From assembly GCA_033032175.1 (NCBI GenBank), contig CM065323.1:10602001-10666000 (forward strand): 64,000 nucleotides of DNA. The letters are read 5' to 3'. The notes below the pieces were generated by a model. The model was not told the origin of the DNA. It saw only the letters and a list, made by a program, of their open reading frames with translations, and did not search any database. The DNA comes from Saturnia japonica. Taxonomy: Eukaryota > Arthropoda > Insecta > Lepidoptera > Saturniidae. Positions 35,178 to 47,500 of this stretch are shown piece by piece (position 1 is the first letter of the stretch; each line of letters starts with the position of its first letter). The translations under genes and the position numbers were made by a program.

Positions 35178-35376
35178 TGTTCGCGTTTGGTCTCAGAGGG
35201 GAGACAGATCGAGGTGCGGGAGGGGCCCGACGAGGAGCGGCGGAACGGGGGAAGCATCTCGGCGCGACCTTTCACCGGTCATTATTATTCTCACTGTCTT
35301 GATACGACAATACATGTATAACTTTATTTTCGCTTGAAGTGTTATTTATTGTAAACCCCAGCTGCAATCTTTACCA
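35178..35376 (+). repeat. 5' LTR of the BEL element
   Basis: Direct repeat of 41354-41551; starts TG, ends CA. A primer-binding-like site follows at 35379. Confidence 0.92.
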
Positions 35377-36147
35377 TGTGGCGACCGTTACAATAACCTA
35401 TAATTTTCGGATCGTGCATTCCGATTATCACCGAATTTAGAACAGTACACAGAGGAGGATCGGCGCTCTTAACGTGAAGCGGCACTGTTAACGTGAAACA
35501 GCTTTGTGAACGTGGTGTTTTGTGAGGAAGTAAGCCCAATACTATTCCTATTTTGTTTGTATTTTCCCTTTTTTCAATTTGTTTCCATTGTACTTAAGAC
35601 TTCAAATGCTTCAAAATAGTGATAAATGCCAATAAATACATTATTATCTCACCTGTTTTCGATAAATAAGCATTTCATTTCTTTTCACCGTAGATCATTA
35701 TGATTACCTACCTAGTTCTATAATAATTACACGATTACCTTCTTTAGCAAAATAAATTTATATTCATTGCTGAGTACTAGAATTACTTATATCACTTACT
35801 TTATCATTCCCGATTATTTTTATATTCACCCACATCAAATTTATAAGTAGTGATTAACGTCAAATTAGACTCGTTCTATGCCTCTTAAAATAATACCTAC
35901 CTCCTTTTTTATATAAAAAATACATATATGAATATTTTCAACATTTGTACTGCCGACCATTCCAGCCTTGCTGTACGACGTGATCAGCGTTATACTACCG
36001 TCGCGGCAGCCCTTCTCGTGCTTATCAAGTGTTTCAACTCGAGTCATCTCTTCGTAACACATGCTTCGCCGGAACATTGGTTTGATGAATTGACTTTTTT
36101 TTTTTATCTTTTCTGACTCATTGTTTGCCCCTTGCTAAGAATTAATA

Positions 36148-39100
36148 ATGTCCGAAGACAATGACCATGTGGAATACATCATTTCTGATGCCGAGAGAAA
36201 GGAATTACGGGAATCAATAAAGCAAAGAGGTTCTATAAAGGGTCGTTTAACTAGATTTAGAGATTAGATTACACAGTTGAACAAGCTAAACATTGAGGAT
36301 GTCTCTAAGTCTCAAATAAAAGAACTGACAATGAGGTTAAATAAGATTGAAACTTTATTTGGTGAATTTGAAACATTACAAACAAAAATAGAAATATTGT
36401 CTCAAACCTTAGATGATCAAATTAACGAAAGAGACTTTATTGAATCACAGTTTTATTCACTTCTCTCGGCAGCTCAAGATATTGTCGTTGCATCCCCTCA
36501 TACAAGGCAAAGTTGTGAAGAACACAACTCGTGTAATTCTGTCCGCGCTCAAGGTAGTACGTGCGATAATATGGGTAACATTAAATTGCCTACTATCAAG
36601 TTGCCAACCTTTGATGGCGATTATCTAAAATGGCTGGAATTCAGAGATACTTTTGAGTCTTTGATCCACTCTAATGACTCAATATCAAACATTAATAAAT
36701 TTCATTACCTTAGATCATCACTTGAGGGCAGTGCCGTTGTCGCCGTAAAGTCTATTGAGTTTACAAGATTATCAAATTACAAGATAGCATGGGAATTGTT
36801 ATGCGAGCGTTACAACAACGACAAGGTTCTTATAAATAACCATCTAAAATCATTATTTAGCATCGACCATCTCTCAAGAGAATCACATAAATCATTACGT
36901 TATTTTATAGACCACATAAGTAAGAACCTGAGGTCTCTCAATACCTTAAAGCAGCCTACCGAACATTGGGACACTTTGATCATTCATATGTTTGCTACTA
37001 AACTTGATTTAACAACCAATACAAAGTGGGAGGAATACAAAAATAGCCTACCGGGTTATCCTTCACTCTCAGAATTCATTCAATTCTTACGTAACCGAGC
37101 GGATATTCTTGAAAATATGCAGTCTGCAAGGAACGAAAAACATGATCTACATAAAAATATGTATCACAAAGAATACAAAACGACTAAAAGTTTTGTAGTG
37201 TCTTCAACCGTTGGCGACAAGTTAGCATGCCTTATATGTGGTCAGGATCATCGAATTTACCGGTGCACCAAATTTATTGGTATGTCACCTGAAGTCAGGT
37301 CTAACGAAGCGTCGAAGCTTAAACTATGCTCCAATTGTCTGGGTCGTAATCACACACCTTCTTGATGCTTCAGTCGGGGATCCTGCAATTTTTGTGGTTG
37401 CAAACATCACACATTATTACATTTAAACACACAAGACTTCGCATTAGGGAGCGATTCAAATAATGAAGAGAATAATACAACATTACATTCCTTACCCGTG
37501 TATCTTTCAGCAGTATCTACAGGTCAAATACTCCTGTGTACTGCGTTAGTAAAATTAAAAACACAAACCAACAATACTCATGTAGCACGAGCGTTGCTCG
37601 ATTCTGGAAGCCGGTCTTCATTTATAACAGCAAGTCTGAAAGATAGAATAGGATTAAATAGTCTAAAAAATAATTCTATTTGTATATCAGGCGTAGCAAA
37701 TTCTCAATTTCATGCTTCAGAACTATGTGAACTTACAGTACATTCTTTAATCAATTCATTTAGTACAAAATTAAATTGCTTGGTTGTACCTCAAATAACT
37801 GGTCTCTTACCTAACACTGCCATAGATATCTCCGAAATTAACTTACCTAATAACATACAACTTGCAGATCCCGGGTATTATCAACCTTCAAACATCGACA
37901 TTCTCCTGGGTGCTGAAGTTTTTTTCGACATTTTACTTAGAGATAAAATTAAATTAGGTCAAAATAAGCCAACTTTACAAAATTCTGAATTAGGCTGGCT
38001 CTTAGCCGGGCCCATGGCTCATAATGAAGCCAAAGTTAAACAAAAATTCAGTGTAATTTTAACCAGGAAATAAAGCACGCTTTACAAAAATTTTGGCAGC
38101 TTGAAGCTTTGCCAAGAGCTCAGTTTATGTCTTACGATGACGAAATCTGTGAAAAACATTTTACAGAAAACACCACACGTTTAAAGGATGGTAGATTCTC
38201 CGTAAAGGTACCTTTTCGTGAATCCCCCGATAGTTCTTTAGGAGAGTCATACCGTATGGCCAAATTTCGTTACTTAAATTTAGAAAGGAAATTTCGTAGG
38301 GATCCGGAGTTCAAGAAACAATACCATGATTTTATACATGAGTATGAAGAATTAAATCACCTATCTAAGATACCAAAACCAGAATTTGGATATTTCATGC
38401 CTCATCATGCAGTATTTCGAGAAGACGGCCTAAATAGAAAGATTCGAGTCGTTTTTGATGCCTCAGCGAAAACTACATCAGGAAAATCCCTAAACGATGT
38501 TCAATATATTGGTCCGGTTGTACAAGATGATTTATTCAGTATTCTATTAAGATTTCGTCAACATCGTTATGTTTTCACAGCTGACATACAGAAAATGTAT
38601 AGGCAAATATCATTAGATCCTACTCAAAGGCATTTGCAATTAATTTTGTGGAGAAACAATGAAAACGAAACCCTGCAAGTGCTACAACTCAACACAGTCA
38701 CATACGGGACGGCTGCAGCTCCCTTTCTAAGTACCCGTTGTTTGCTTGAGTTAGCTCGTGACTGTCTTGATTAGTTTCGCAAGTTTTACATCACGACTGT
38801 TATATAGATGATATTTGTACTGGTACTGATTCAGAAGTCAATTTATTACATAATATTTACAATTCGTTAATAAATACGCTGGATTTGGCTTGTTTTCCTG
38901 TACATAAACTAAGATCGAATTGTCCTCAGATTTTCGCAGACAATACAAGACGGCAGCCTCTTGAATTACATAAACAGTCAAGTGTGCTGGGACTACAATG
39001 GATACCAAACAGTGATACACTAACATTTTCGGTCAACATTAATAGTGATTCACGTATTCTAACAAAACGAGTTATCCTGTCTAACACATGCAAAATATTT

Positions 39101-41332
39101 GATCCTTTAGGTTTGCTTAGTGCTTGCACTATAACACTTAAAATATTGTTACAAAGGCTATGGCTTCTAAACTTAGACTGGGACGATCCTGTACCACAGA
39201 ATATTTCCGATATTTGGAAAAACGTAATTGAAAACGTTTACCATTTATCCTCAATTTCAGTACCTCGGCATGCATTATGTACTAAGTATGTTTCAATAGA
39301 TCTTCATTGCTTCACAGACGCTTCACAGGAAGCATATGGTGCTTGCATATATCTTCGTTCCATCGATGAGTCGGGCAAAGTATCTGTACATCTTCTTTGT
39401 TCCAAGGCTCGCGTATCCCCGTTAAAGCCTGTAACTATCCCACGCCTTGAATTATGTGCTGCATTATTGGGAGCGGAACTTACAGATAAGGTTATTTTAG
39501 CTTTGCGTTGCAAAATAAATAAGAAAATATTCTGGACGGATTCTACTATTGTGTTGGGTTGGATAAAAACCAAACCAAAAATTTTAAAACCATTCGTTTG
39601 TAACAGAATGTCCGAAATTCATAATTTAACCAACAAGGAAGAGTGGAGATATGTTTCTACAAGTTTAAACCCAGCATACCTAGCTTCCAGGGGTATCGAA
39701 CCAACCCAACTACAATCACATCTTCTCTGGTGGTATGGCCCTCCTTTTTTAAGCGAAGACCCTTCGAAATGGCCGGATATCCCTGAAACAAATGCATTAA
39801 CCTTGCCTGAAATGAAAGTGACTACTTATATAATAACTACAAACAACAATAATACCACTTTTGAATTAAATAAATATTCTAACATAAATACACTAAAAAG
39901 AATTTTTTCCTATGTATTAAGATTCATACACAATTCCAGAAATCCCGATAAATATAGAACTGGGTATTTACAGTCTGAAGAAATTAACAATGCGTTAATG
40001 TGTTTAATTAAATTATCTCAAAGGCAGTCATTTCCTTTAGAACTTGATGTACTCTCTAAAGGCCATTCACTTAACCCCAAACATAATCTATTGCAGTTGT
40101 CTCCATTCATCGATGGCGAAAATGTTCTGAGAGTAGGTGGTCGGATACATAACGCTAACTGTAGTTATAATAAACAACACCCACCTTTGTTACATCATAA
40201 ACAATACCTTACGAGACTGTTGATGGAAGGCGAACATCGGCGACTGTTTCACGCGGGTCCTCAGCTTCTCTTAAGTTCATTTCGTGAACAATTTTGGCAT
40301 TTAAACGGGCGCAAATTAGCTAGAGATGTTTTTAGAAAATGCATTACTTGTACAAAAATGCGGGGTAAGACGTTGGAGCCTCTGATGGCTAATTTGCCAA
40401 AGGAAAGAGTTATTCCTGCTCCCCCATTTCAAATATGCGGGACAGACTTCGCTGGCCCTTTTTTAATTTCAAGTAAACGAGGTCGCGGTAGCAAGGTAAC
40501 AAAATGTTACTTGTGTCTGTTCGTCTGTTTTACTACCAAGGCATTACACTTGGAACTAGTAAGTGATTTAACCACTAATGCCTTCATATTGTGTTTACGT
40601 CGATTTATATCTAGGAGAGGTAAACCTCAGTCTATTTACTGTGACAACGGCACTAACTTTGTGGGTGCAAATAATGAGTTGGGGAGGCTTTTGAAATCTA
40701 GTATGAAGTCGGTTCATGAATTCAATGCTAACGAAGGCATTAATTTTATTTTCAACCCTCCCTATTCACCCACATTCGGTGGCATTTGGGAATCAGCTGT
40801 TAAGAATGCCAAATTTCATTTAAAACGTGTAATGGGAAATGCGCACTTCACATATGAAGAGCTGAGTACACTTTTCATTCAAATTGAAGCTATCCTCAAT
40901 TCCCGTCCTTTAACTCCGCTGTCATCAGATCCATTTGACCTGTCTCCACTCACTCCTGGGCATTTCCTTATAGGGCGGCCACTAACAGCATTGCCGTCAC
41001 CGCCGATTACTCTTAAATATCCTAACAGATATGAACTAATTGAAAAAACGCGTCAGCATTTCTTGTCGAGATGGTCGAAGGAGTACCTGGCTGAGCTACA
41101 GCAGCGAAAAAAATGGCAGACTCACCAAGGCAAAATCGAGGTTGGCGATATGATCGTCTTTAAGGAAGACAATTTGCCTCCGCTAAAATGGAAGCTTGGG
41201 CGAGTAAAATGCTTGTACCCGGGTTCGGATGGCGTCTCTAGAGTTGCGGATTTTCATACCGCAAAGGGTACTGTGCGACGGGCCATCAACAAGGTCTGCC
41301 TGCTCCCAACAACATCGAACCTTGAAGACTGA
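36148..41332 (+). pseudogene. BEL gag-pol polyprotein, broken by stops and frameshifts
   Basis: The ATG at 36148 opens gag (MSEDNDHVEYIISDAERKEL), stopped by TAG at 36265-36267; the frame goes on to 37365 with a DUF1759-type capsid region (KLPTFDGDYLKWLEFRDTFE) and the first zinc knuckles (CLICGQDH). TGA at 37363-37365 falls inside the second knuckle. The protease (ARALLDSGSRSSFI, with active DSG) is in 37498-38073. A frameshift near 38060 leads into reverse transcriptase (RVVFDASAKTTSGKSLNDV, 38109-38774); another near 38775 puts the YIDD active site (38801-38812) outside the open frames. The last long frame, 38885-41332, holds the RT end, RNase H (CFTDASQEAYGACIYLR) and integrase (GTDFAGPF, YCDNGTNFVG, GGIWESAVKNA). 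All domains are present but no intact polyprotein can be read. Confidence 0.9.
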
Positions 41333-41353
41333 GTCTTTCCCGGGGGGGGAGGA

Positions 41354-41551
41354 TGTTCGCGTTTGGTCTCAGAGGGGAGACAGATCGAGGCGCAGGAGGG
41401 GCCGACGAGGAGCGGCGGAACGGGGGAAGCATCTCGGCGCGACCTTTCACCGGTCATTATTATTCTCACTGTCTTGATACGATAATACATGTATAACTTT
41501 ATTTTCGCTTGAAGTGTTATTTATTGTAAACCCCAGCTGCAATCTTTACCA
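41354..41551 (+). repeat. 3' LTR of the BEL element
   Basis: Near-identical to 35178-35376. It is preceded by a polypurine tract and followed by the AGTA target duplication. Confidence 0.92.
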
Positions 41552-42143
41552 AGTATTATTACCTTATCCTAGTTCAGCCATAAGCCGTACACCCATCAAA
41601 AGAAAGGAAGTTAATTTAAATAATATTATTTCAATAAAACGTAGTTTATAATATATTTTGTTTGTTAGTTTTAACTTCGATTCTAGCTAAGGTAATTAAT
41701 AGACTATTGATTAGTAGTAATCTTAATATAATACTAATAAGCTTTTATTAATTATTATTTCTTTTATTAATATTGATCAACAGCTAAATTAAAAGAAGAA
41801 ATATGTTTTTTAATGATTGTTCATTAATGATTTAATAGTCTTATTCATTTGTTTTTCAATTATTATTGAAACAAAATTGTGATATCATACCTTATAGAGC
41901 ACGTCAAGTACAATTTAATAAATAGTATTTTTTTTTATACCTACCCCTTTCGAATTTCTCCAATACAATTGTGTGGGTCACAAAGTCGAGTATAGCTCAT
42001 TAGTTTTACGTTAGCAGTGGACGGGCCTAGTATTGTACGATTGTGCGGGAAGTGAACTTTCAACTCTGTACAGTTCGTGGCTGATTGCACTCCCCTACGA
42101 ACGAACTTTATTAACACAATTGTATCGACGTAGGTCCTAAATT

Positions 42144-42835
42144 TAGGGTTGCCACCCGTACTATATTATATAGTAACGTACTATACTTTAGTCAATTGTA
42201 CTATATATTATAGAACAAAAATATAGTACGAAAAATACTATATTTTCATCGCTAATTCAACTTTTGCGCTTATTACCCGACTGCGAAAAAGGAGGGTTAT
42301 GTTTTTCGAGCGTATTGTATGTATGTATGTTTATTTCTTTGGCACGTGTTAGTTGTGGGAGTGATATAGGCTATATAATACCCAAGTACCCAAGCAAAAA
42401 TAGAAAAATATTTTGTTTGTTGTGTTTTTGTTGCAGTCGGGTTTTTTGTTTCTTTTTTAATAATTTGTTTTATATTCTTTTCTTAAATGAAAAAGACGGT
42501 TAAATTAACATTGAAATTTATTTTCATTTTGTTTGGAGTTTCTAGAAGGAAATAACATCAACATTTTAGGTGTTCACAAAATTATGAAGAAATTTAAAGT
42601 ACGAATTATAAAAGTGCAAAGTGGATCACTTATTTGGATACGACACAAAAAGAAAAATGAATTTAAAAAAAATCACATACATGAGCCCTGAAAAATATTA
42701 CTCCTTTTTGGGCAGTTGCCCAATAATTATTAAAAATAAATGTGTACTATATTTTTTCAAAATTATCCAAAAGTACTATACATTTTGCAATTTTTTTTAA
42801 TATATTATATTTTTCCCAAAAAAAGGTGGCAAGGT
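42144..42835. repeat. MITE-like element related to the 13.3-kb hAT family
   Basis: Starts TAGGGTTGCCACCCG (42144-42158), close to the left end at 13293, and has the same TATAGTA/GTACTATA-rich border regions on both sides. The right border ends GGTGGCAAGG (about 42826-42835), an imperfect inverted match. No clear 8-bp duplication was found. The interior has no recognised gene. Confidence 0.5.
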
Positions 42836-42874
42836 GGTTTTGGATGATTATTCATTTTTCCCAGTTTCCGCACC

Positions 42875-43475
42875 ATGTTTCCAGTTTTAAGCGACGCTGA
42901 AATCGCACGGATGCTCAATGACTCTGGTGGCGAAAGCGATGACAACGACGTCATCAATTTGGATAAATTTATGGAAGAAAACCCCGAATATTCGAGTTCC
43001 TCTTCTTCTGATGAAGGCGAAGAAAGTGATTATGAAAACATAGCTCTTATTGAACATGGTGTAAAACCAGAAAGTGGCCTGTGAAGGTGATCAACCACAT
43101 GTTTGATCTGTCTATATAAAACTGTTGGTTTGAGTATCGTGCAGACTGCAAAGCCAATAATCGCAAATCTAAAGACATCATGGATTTGCTGGCGTTCCCA
43201 GTTGTCTATTAGTGACCACCTTCTATATGGACCTCCAAGAAAGAGACCAAAGGAAGATCTGGAATTCACTGATATGCCCACTTCTTCCAAATACAGAATG
43301 AAGTCTCTTCCCACAGTCGACCGACAGTACAACGGATTTAACCCAATAGCCAATGCCAGTCTTCGACACTTTGAAGCAGCCTCGTTGTTGTCTTGCTCCT
43401 GGTTGCACTAGTCGTAGTCGTTGCTCAAAGTGTGACATTTATTTGTGCCTTAACAAAGACCGATTTTTTTAATTT
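42875..43475 (+). pseudogene. Internally deleted piggyBac-type transposase
   Basis: ATG 42875 opens 69 residues (MFPVLSDAEIARMLNDSGGE and an acidic Asp/Ser/Glu-rich stretch) like the N-terminus of piggyBac transposases. Right after the stop, pieces in other frames match the C-terminus: WFEYRADCKANN, DLLAF and LLYGPPRKRPKED, then a final Cys-rich zinc-binding domain (CCLAPGCTSRSRCSKC, then YLCLNKDRFF) near 43386-43472. The catalytic core between is missing. Piggybac-type identity is from this pattern only. Confidence 0.65.
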
Positions 43476-44593
43476 TTATATAAGAATTTAATTAATGCCT
43501 ATTGTTAAAATTTGAGAAAATTGATCTCATTTCATGTTAAATACATCTCATTTAAAGCATTTGTTAATTATTAGTAATGTAAAACAAGTACAAAGATATG
43601 TTTGTGATTTCTAATAAATGTTTTTGTGACTTTCATGTTTATTTAATTCATGGTCTTTTTTCAGAAAAACGTAAAGAAGCAGGAGTTAGGCCCCATTTTA
43701 TACAACTGTGACACCCACAATTGTACGTAGGAAATGAAGGGCCCAGTTTGATACAATTGTTGGTATATGAATTTTCCAAGATGGCGGCGGAGAATCTGGA
43801 AAATTATAGCAGATCCATAATCTATGGTCCCAAATAACCTAAGAGTTAAGTTACAAATTTCTTTCAGGTTTAAGCGCCGGTCCGAAAGGGCTACACATAA
43901 AAATTCTATAAGAACTATTAATAACGGGCCTTCGGCGCGGCCGGTATGGCGCGGTAACAGGTACATAATATAGTGACTTCTCGCCAAGCACCATCAGCCG
44001 CCATGCTACTGCGCGTGGCAGCTAACCAAACTATTAAAGTATGTTTAGCATAACCTATATTAAGTAAAAACGCAGCTCGATATCCGAATTATTGCTGTAT
44101 GTTTTTTGCAACTCTTGCTGATTGAATTAATATATGTCAGTGACAGACGTATTATTAATATTTACAAGAAAACCTTATTAGCTAGTCTGTTAATAGAAAA
44201 TGGAATGTGGCTGAAGTAAAAACTGTTTGTTGCGTTCAGTCGCCACACTATGTACTAATACCTTGATTAAAATTACTGAATTACTTGCTATCTTGTTCAC
44301 TCTGCGACGCGGATGTGCTTCCTGTCATATTAGTAATTACTGATTGTTAGAATCGAGACAAAATGATACATCTTCATAATCGATTATTGCAATTGCATTA
44401 GTGTATTTCATTTTCGCCCACCTTATATTCACACTTTGACAGTATTGATATTGACAATTGACATTATTGATTATTCTACACACTATAATAAATACTAGAA
44501 ATTTGTTTTTGTCGTAAATGAAAATACTTTTTTAAACAAGTGGGGATATTATGTTATTCTATTAAAAGCGGAGATACATTATAAAAAAATATC

Positions 44594-47500
44594 ATGTCAG
44601 CGGATTCTGATGTCGAAACTGATGTCTTGGAAAATGTTGAAGAAATAATAGAAGGACTTTCGGTATGTAATTTCTCACATAGAAATACATATGTGACAAA
44701 AAATCTTTATTTATCATCTATAGATTAGTTATTTCTTCTTGTTTACTTTAATTCAATTAAAAATCATGGAAAATTACGATTTCAATAGAAAATGAACTAA
44801 TTGCTACCATTATTATAGTATATTTTTCTAATAGTAGACACAAAACATGAATTCCTTTTTAAAGTGTTTGAATAACATATTATTAGTTTTGAATTTACCT
44901 ACTTTATTGACGGATTATTGATGTTAAAATTGATTCATTGACAATTATTATTATTGTGTATTTATGTGTGTGTATTCTTTATAGAAAGATGTGCGAGACC
45001 TGTACTTATACAGAGATTTATTTTTTGAAAACCATGACATTGAGCAGGCAAAGGAAAAACTTGAATGTGTAGAAAATAAAAAAAAGGAATTGCTTGAGAA
45101 ATTCGACAATATAGACGGTGAGATTACTTAGTATTTTCAAATATTAATGTTTTTATGTTTCACCTCTATCTCATAAGTTAATAAGGGAAGATGAAGCCAA
45201 TGATGGATCATATACTTGATACTGAGTTACCTTTTCATTCTTATCTTGAATACTCCCAAATTATAAGTGTGCAGGTAAATGGACACCTAAAGTGAAATCC
45301 ATGTCTACAAAGGAGTTCACATTTTATGAATTGAGGGAATATCTCTACATAAGTTGGGAAACCCTCACCACAATCACAATGTTTAGATGTGTTGAATAAA
45401 ACAGATTGGGCGGAATTAAATCATCCAATTTCTGTGCACACTCAAAAGTGTAAATGTAATGAAAATAAATATTTGGCTGTTTTTAGGTATTCTTATAGCT
45501 TAATATGTCCCAAAAATATGTTACATGAAGTATCATGTTTATTTATACAACTCAAGGTCAATGTGGTCTGTCTTATAATGTTTTTACTTTACTAGGTTCA
45601 AATTTCATAATTACTCTCGTCTTTCAGGATTGTAACTAGCTGTTTTCAGGGTTTTTGGAAGGGGCTATAAATCCTATTTCATCAGTATTTGACATAAAAG
45701 TAAACAGAATGTATTGAAATGGTGATCTATGGTCATAGGCCAGTGCTGTCATTTTGCAATGCTACAATAAAAAAGGGCAAAATTTAAATTTGTGTAAAAA
45801 AGTAAGGGTTTTGGTTGATTTTAGTACTAGAAAATGTACAGGATGCTGTGGAATGTAGCTATTACTTTGAAATATTCTATTTGAATGGTTTCATATTACT
45901 TTCTCCTTCACTAATAAGTGAAAATGTCACTGTCTCACATCCGGTTTCACAATGTGTTAGTTGATTTGTTTCTCTGTCACTGGATTCACAACTACACTGC
46001 TGGAGGGTGAAAAAAAAACAGTAAAACTTGTAACTATCCTGGCAACATTATTCACAAGGTCACACATGTTGTTATCAGGTTGTCAGCTAAATGCATGTCC
46101 CATTTGTAGTTCTGAAGGCTCCATCTGCCTTTTTCTTAAATCTGTGAATAGAAGTTTAAAAATCACAAGGCACCAAGGAATGCAAATGAATGAATGACAA
46201 TCAATGATGGTCTGTAGTCATGTCATGTATGATGTCATGATAGATACAGCCACTCCAAACTGTTCGCATGTCGCAAGTTCAACAATTAATATTTTACTTC
46301 TGTGTTTTTTGAATAAATATTAATTATTTTTTTAAATAAATGTATTGCATAGATATGGTAGCATTTTTCACAACTGTCATATAGCATATTCAATTAGTGT
46401 ATAGTGACAGAAAAGTTTAATAATTCTGTGTTTGTTTATCTTTTTATTAACATTCAGAAATATTTTATGGGAATGGGGTTTTTACCCTCAACCTGTCTCT
46501 TGTATATATATCTATGTATAATCTTGTATATGTGATATTTGTGTTTTACTGTGTTGTTGTTTACTCAAATTCCAGTTACTCAAATACCATTGTCCCATCG
46601 TGCTCAATTCCTATACATGAAAGGTAGATGTTATAATGTAAGTGCAACATATGATGCCAGATCCACCATGTGTCTCAGCAAGGCTGTGAAACTGAATCCG
46701 CACTTAGTTCATGCTTGGAACGAGCTTGGTGAGAGTTACTGGAAGAATTTGAATATCAAAGAGGCAAGGGCTAGTTTTGAAGGTGCACTTAAACATGTAA
46801 GTTTTTACGGTTATTGTGTAAATTAAATATTAATATTTTAGAAATACTACAAGGATATGAGAATCATTATATTTTTTTATTTAAAAATATCATAGTTACT
46901 GTAATTATTTTATTTTTATTCTATTTGATATAAGTAATGTCTTTGTTGTTGAGTGGTTTAGACCAGCAGAATATTGATTCAATATTCGCAGGTTTATGCC
47001 CCGGTATGTACCAACGAAGTATTCTTAATTCTCATAGGCTTACTAATTTAAATTGGTAACATTATCAACTGATGGTGCAAAAAACATCCACCGTTCGTGG
47101 GAATAATATGTAACTGTGAAATTCTCGATGTTTGAAATTGCCGATAGATTGTGGGTGTGGGCTGGTGTGGTGATTAAGTGCGTACTATCCCTCGGGAAGA
47201 ACCCTTTGCCCAGCTGTGTTACATATATAGGCCGGTATCATTATATATAACATACCATCACGCCTGTATTCACCGAAATGTTAGGCACAGGTGTATTAAT
47301 TTACATCCTCAGTTTGCACATGTTTTAGGTCGCATGTATTTGGGGGCGAGCTTATTGCGATTAATAATGCACAAAGAATTTCCTAGAAAAACCTAATAAC
47401 ACTTAGCTCGACATGGGAATCGAACCCAGAACCTCAAGCAATAGCAGTTGCTCTTAGGATCACTAGGCTAATGAGGCAGTTATTATTATTATATATATTC

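Larger units (their letters stand above)
35178..41551 (+). mobile_element. Complete BEL/Pao LTR retrotransposon
   Basis: LTRs at 35178-35376 and 41354-41551 (199 and 198 bp) begin TGTTCGCG and end TTTACCA. They differ by three substitutions and one 1-nt gap. The 4-bp AGTA lies outside both (35174-35177 and 41552-41555). A primer-binding-like TGGCGACCGTTACAA starts at 35379, 2 nt after the 5' LTR, and a G-rich polypurine tract (41341-41353) precedes the 3' LTR. Total length is 6374 bp. The order gag, protease, RT, RNase H, integrase identifies BEL/Pao. Confidence 0.93.

Noticed and set aside
41229..41490. ORFs across the BEL 3' LTR
   Set aside because: They overlap the integrase end and the LTR in other frames; the LTR structure explains the sequence.
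47401..47480. Possible tRNA gene
   Set aside because: A and B boxes are present, but the cloverleaf is not complete and the same unit occurs four times with a common body and tail, so it is a SINE head.
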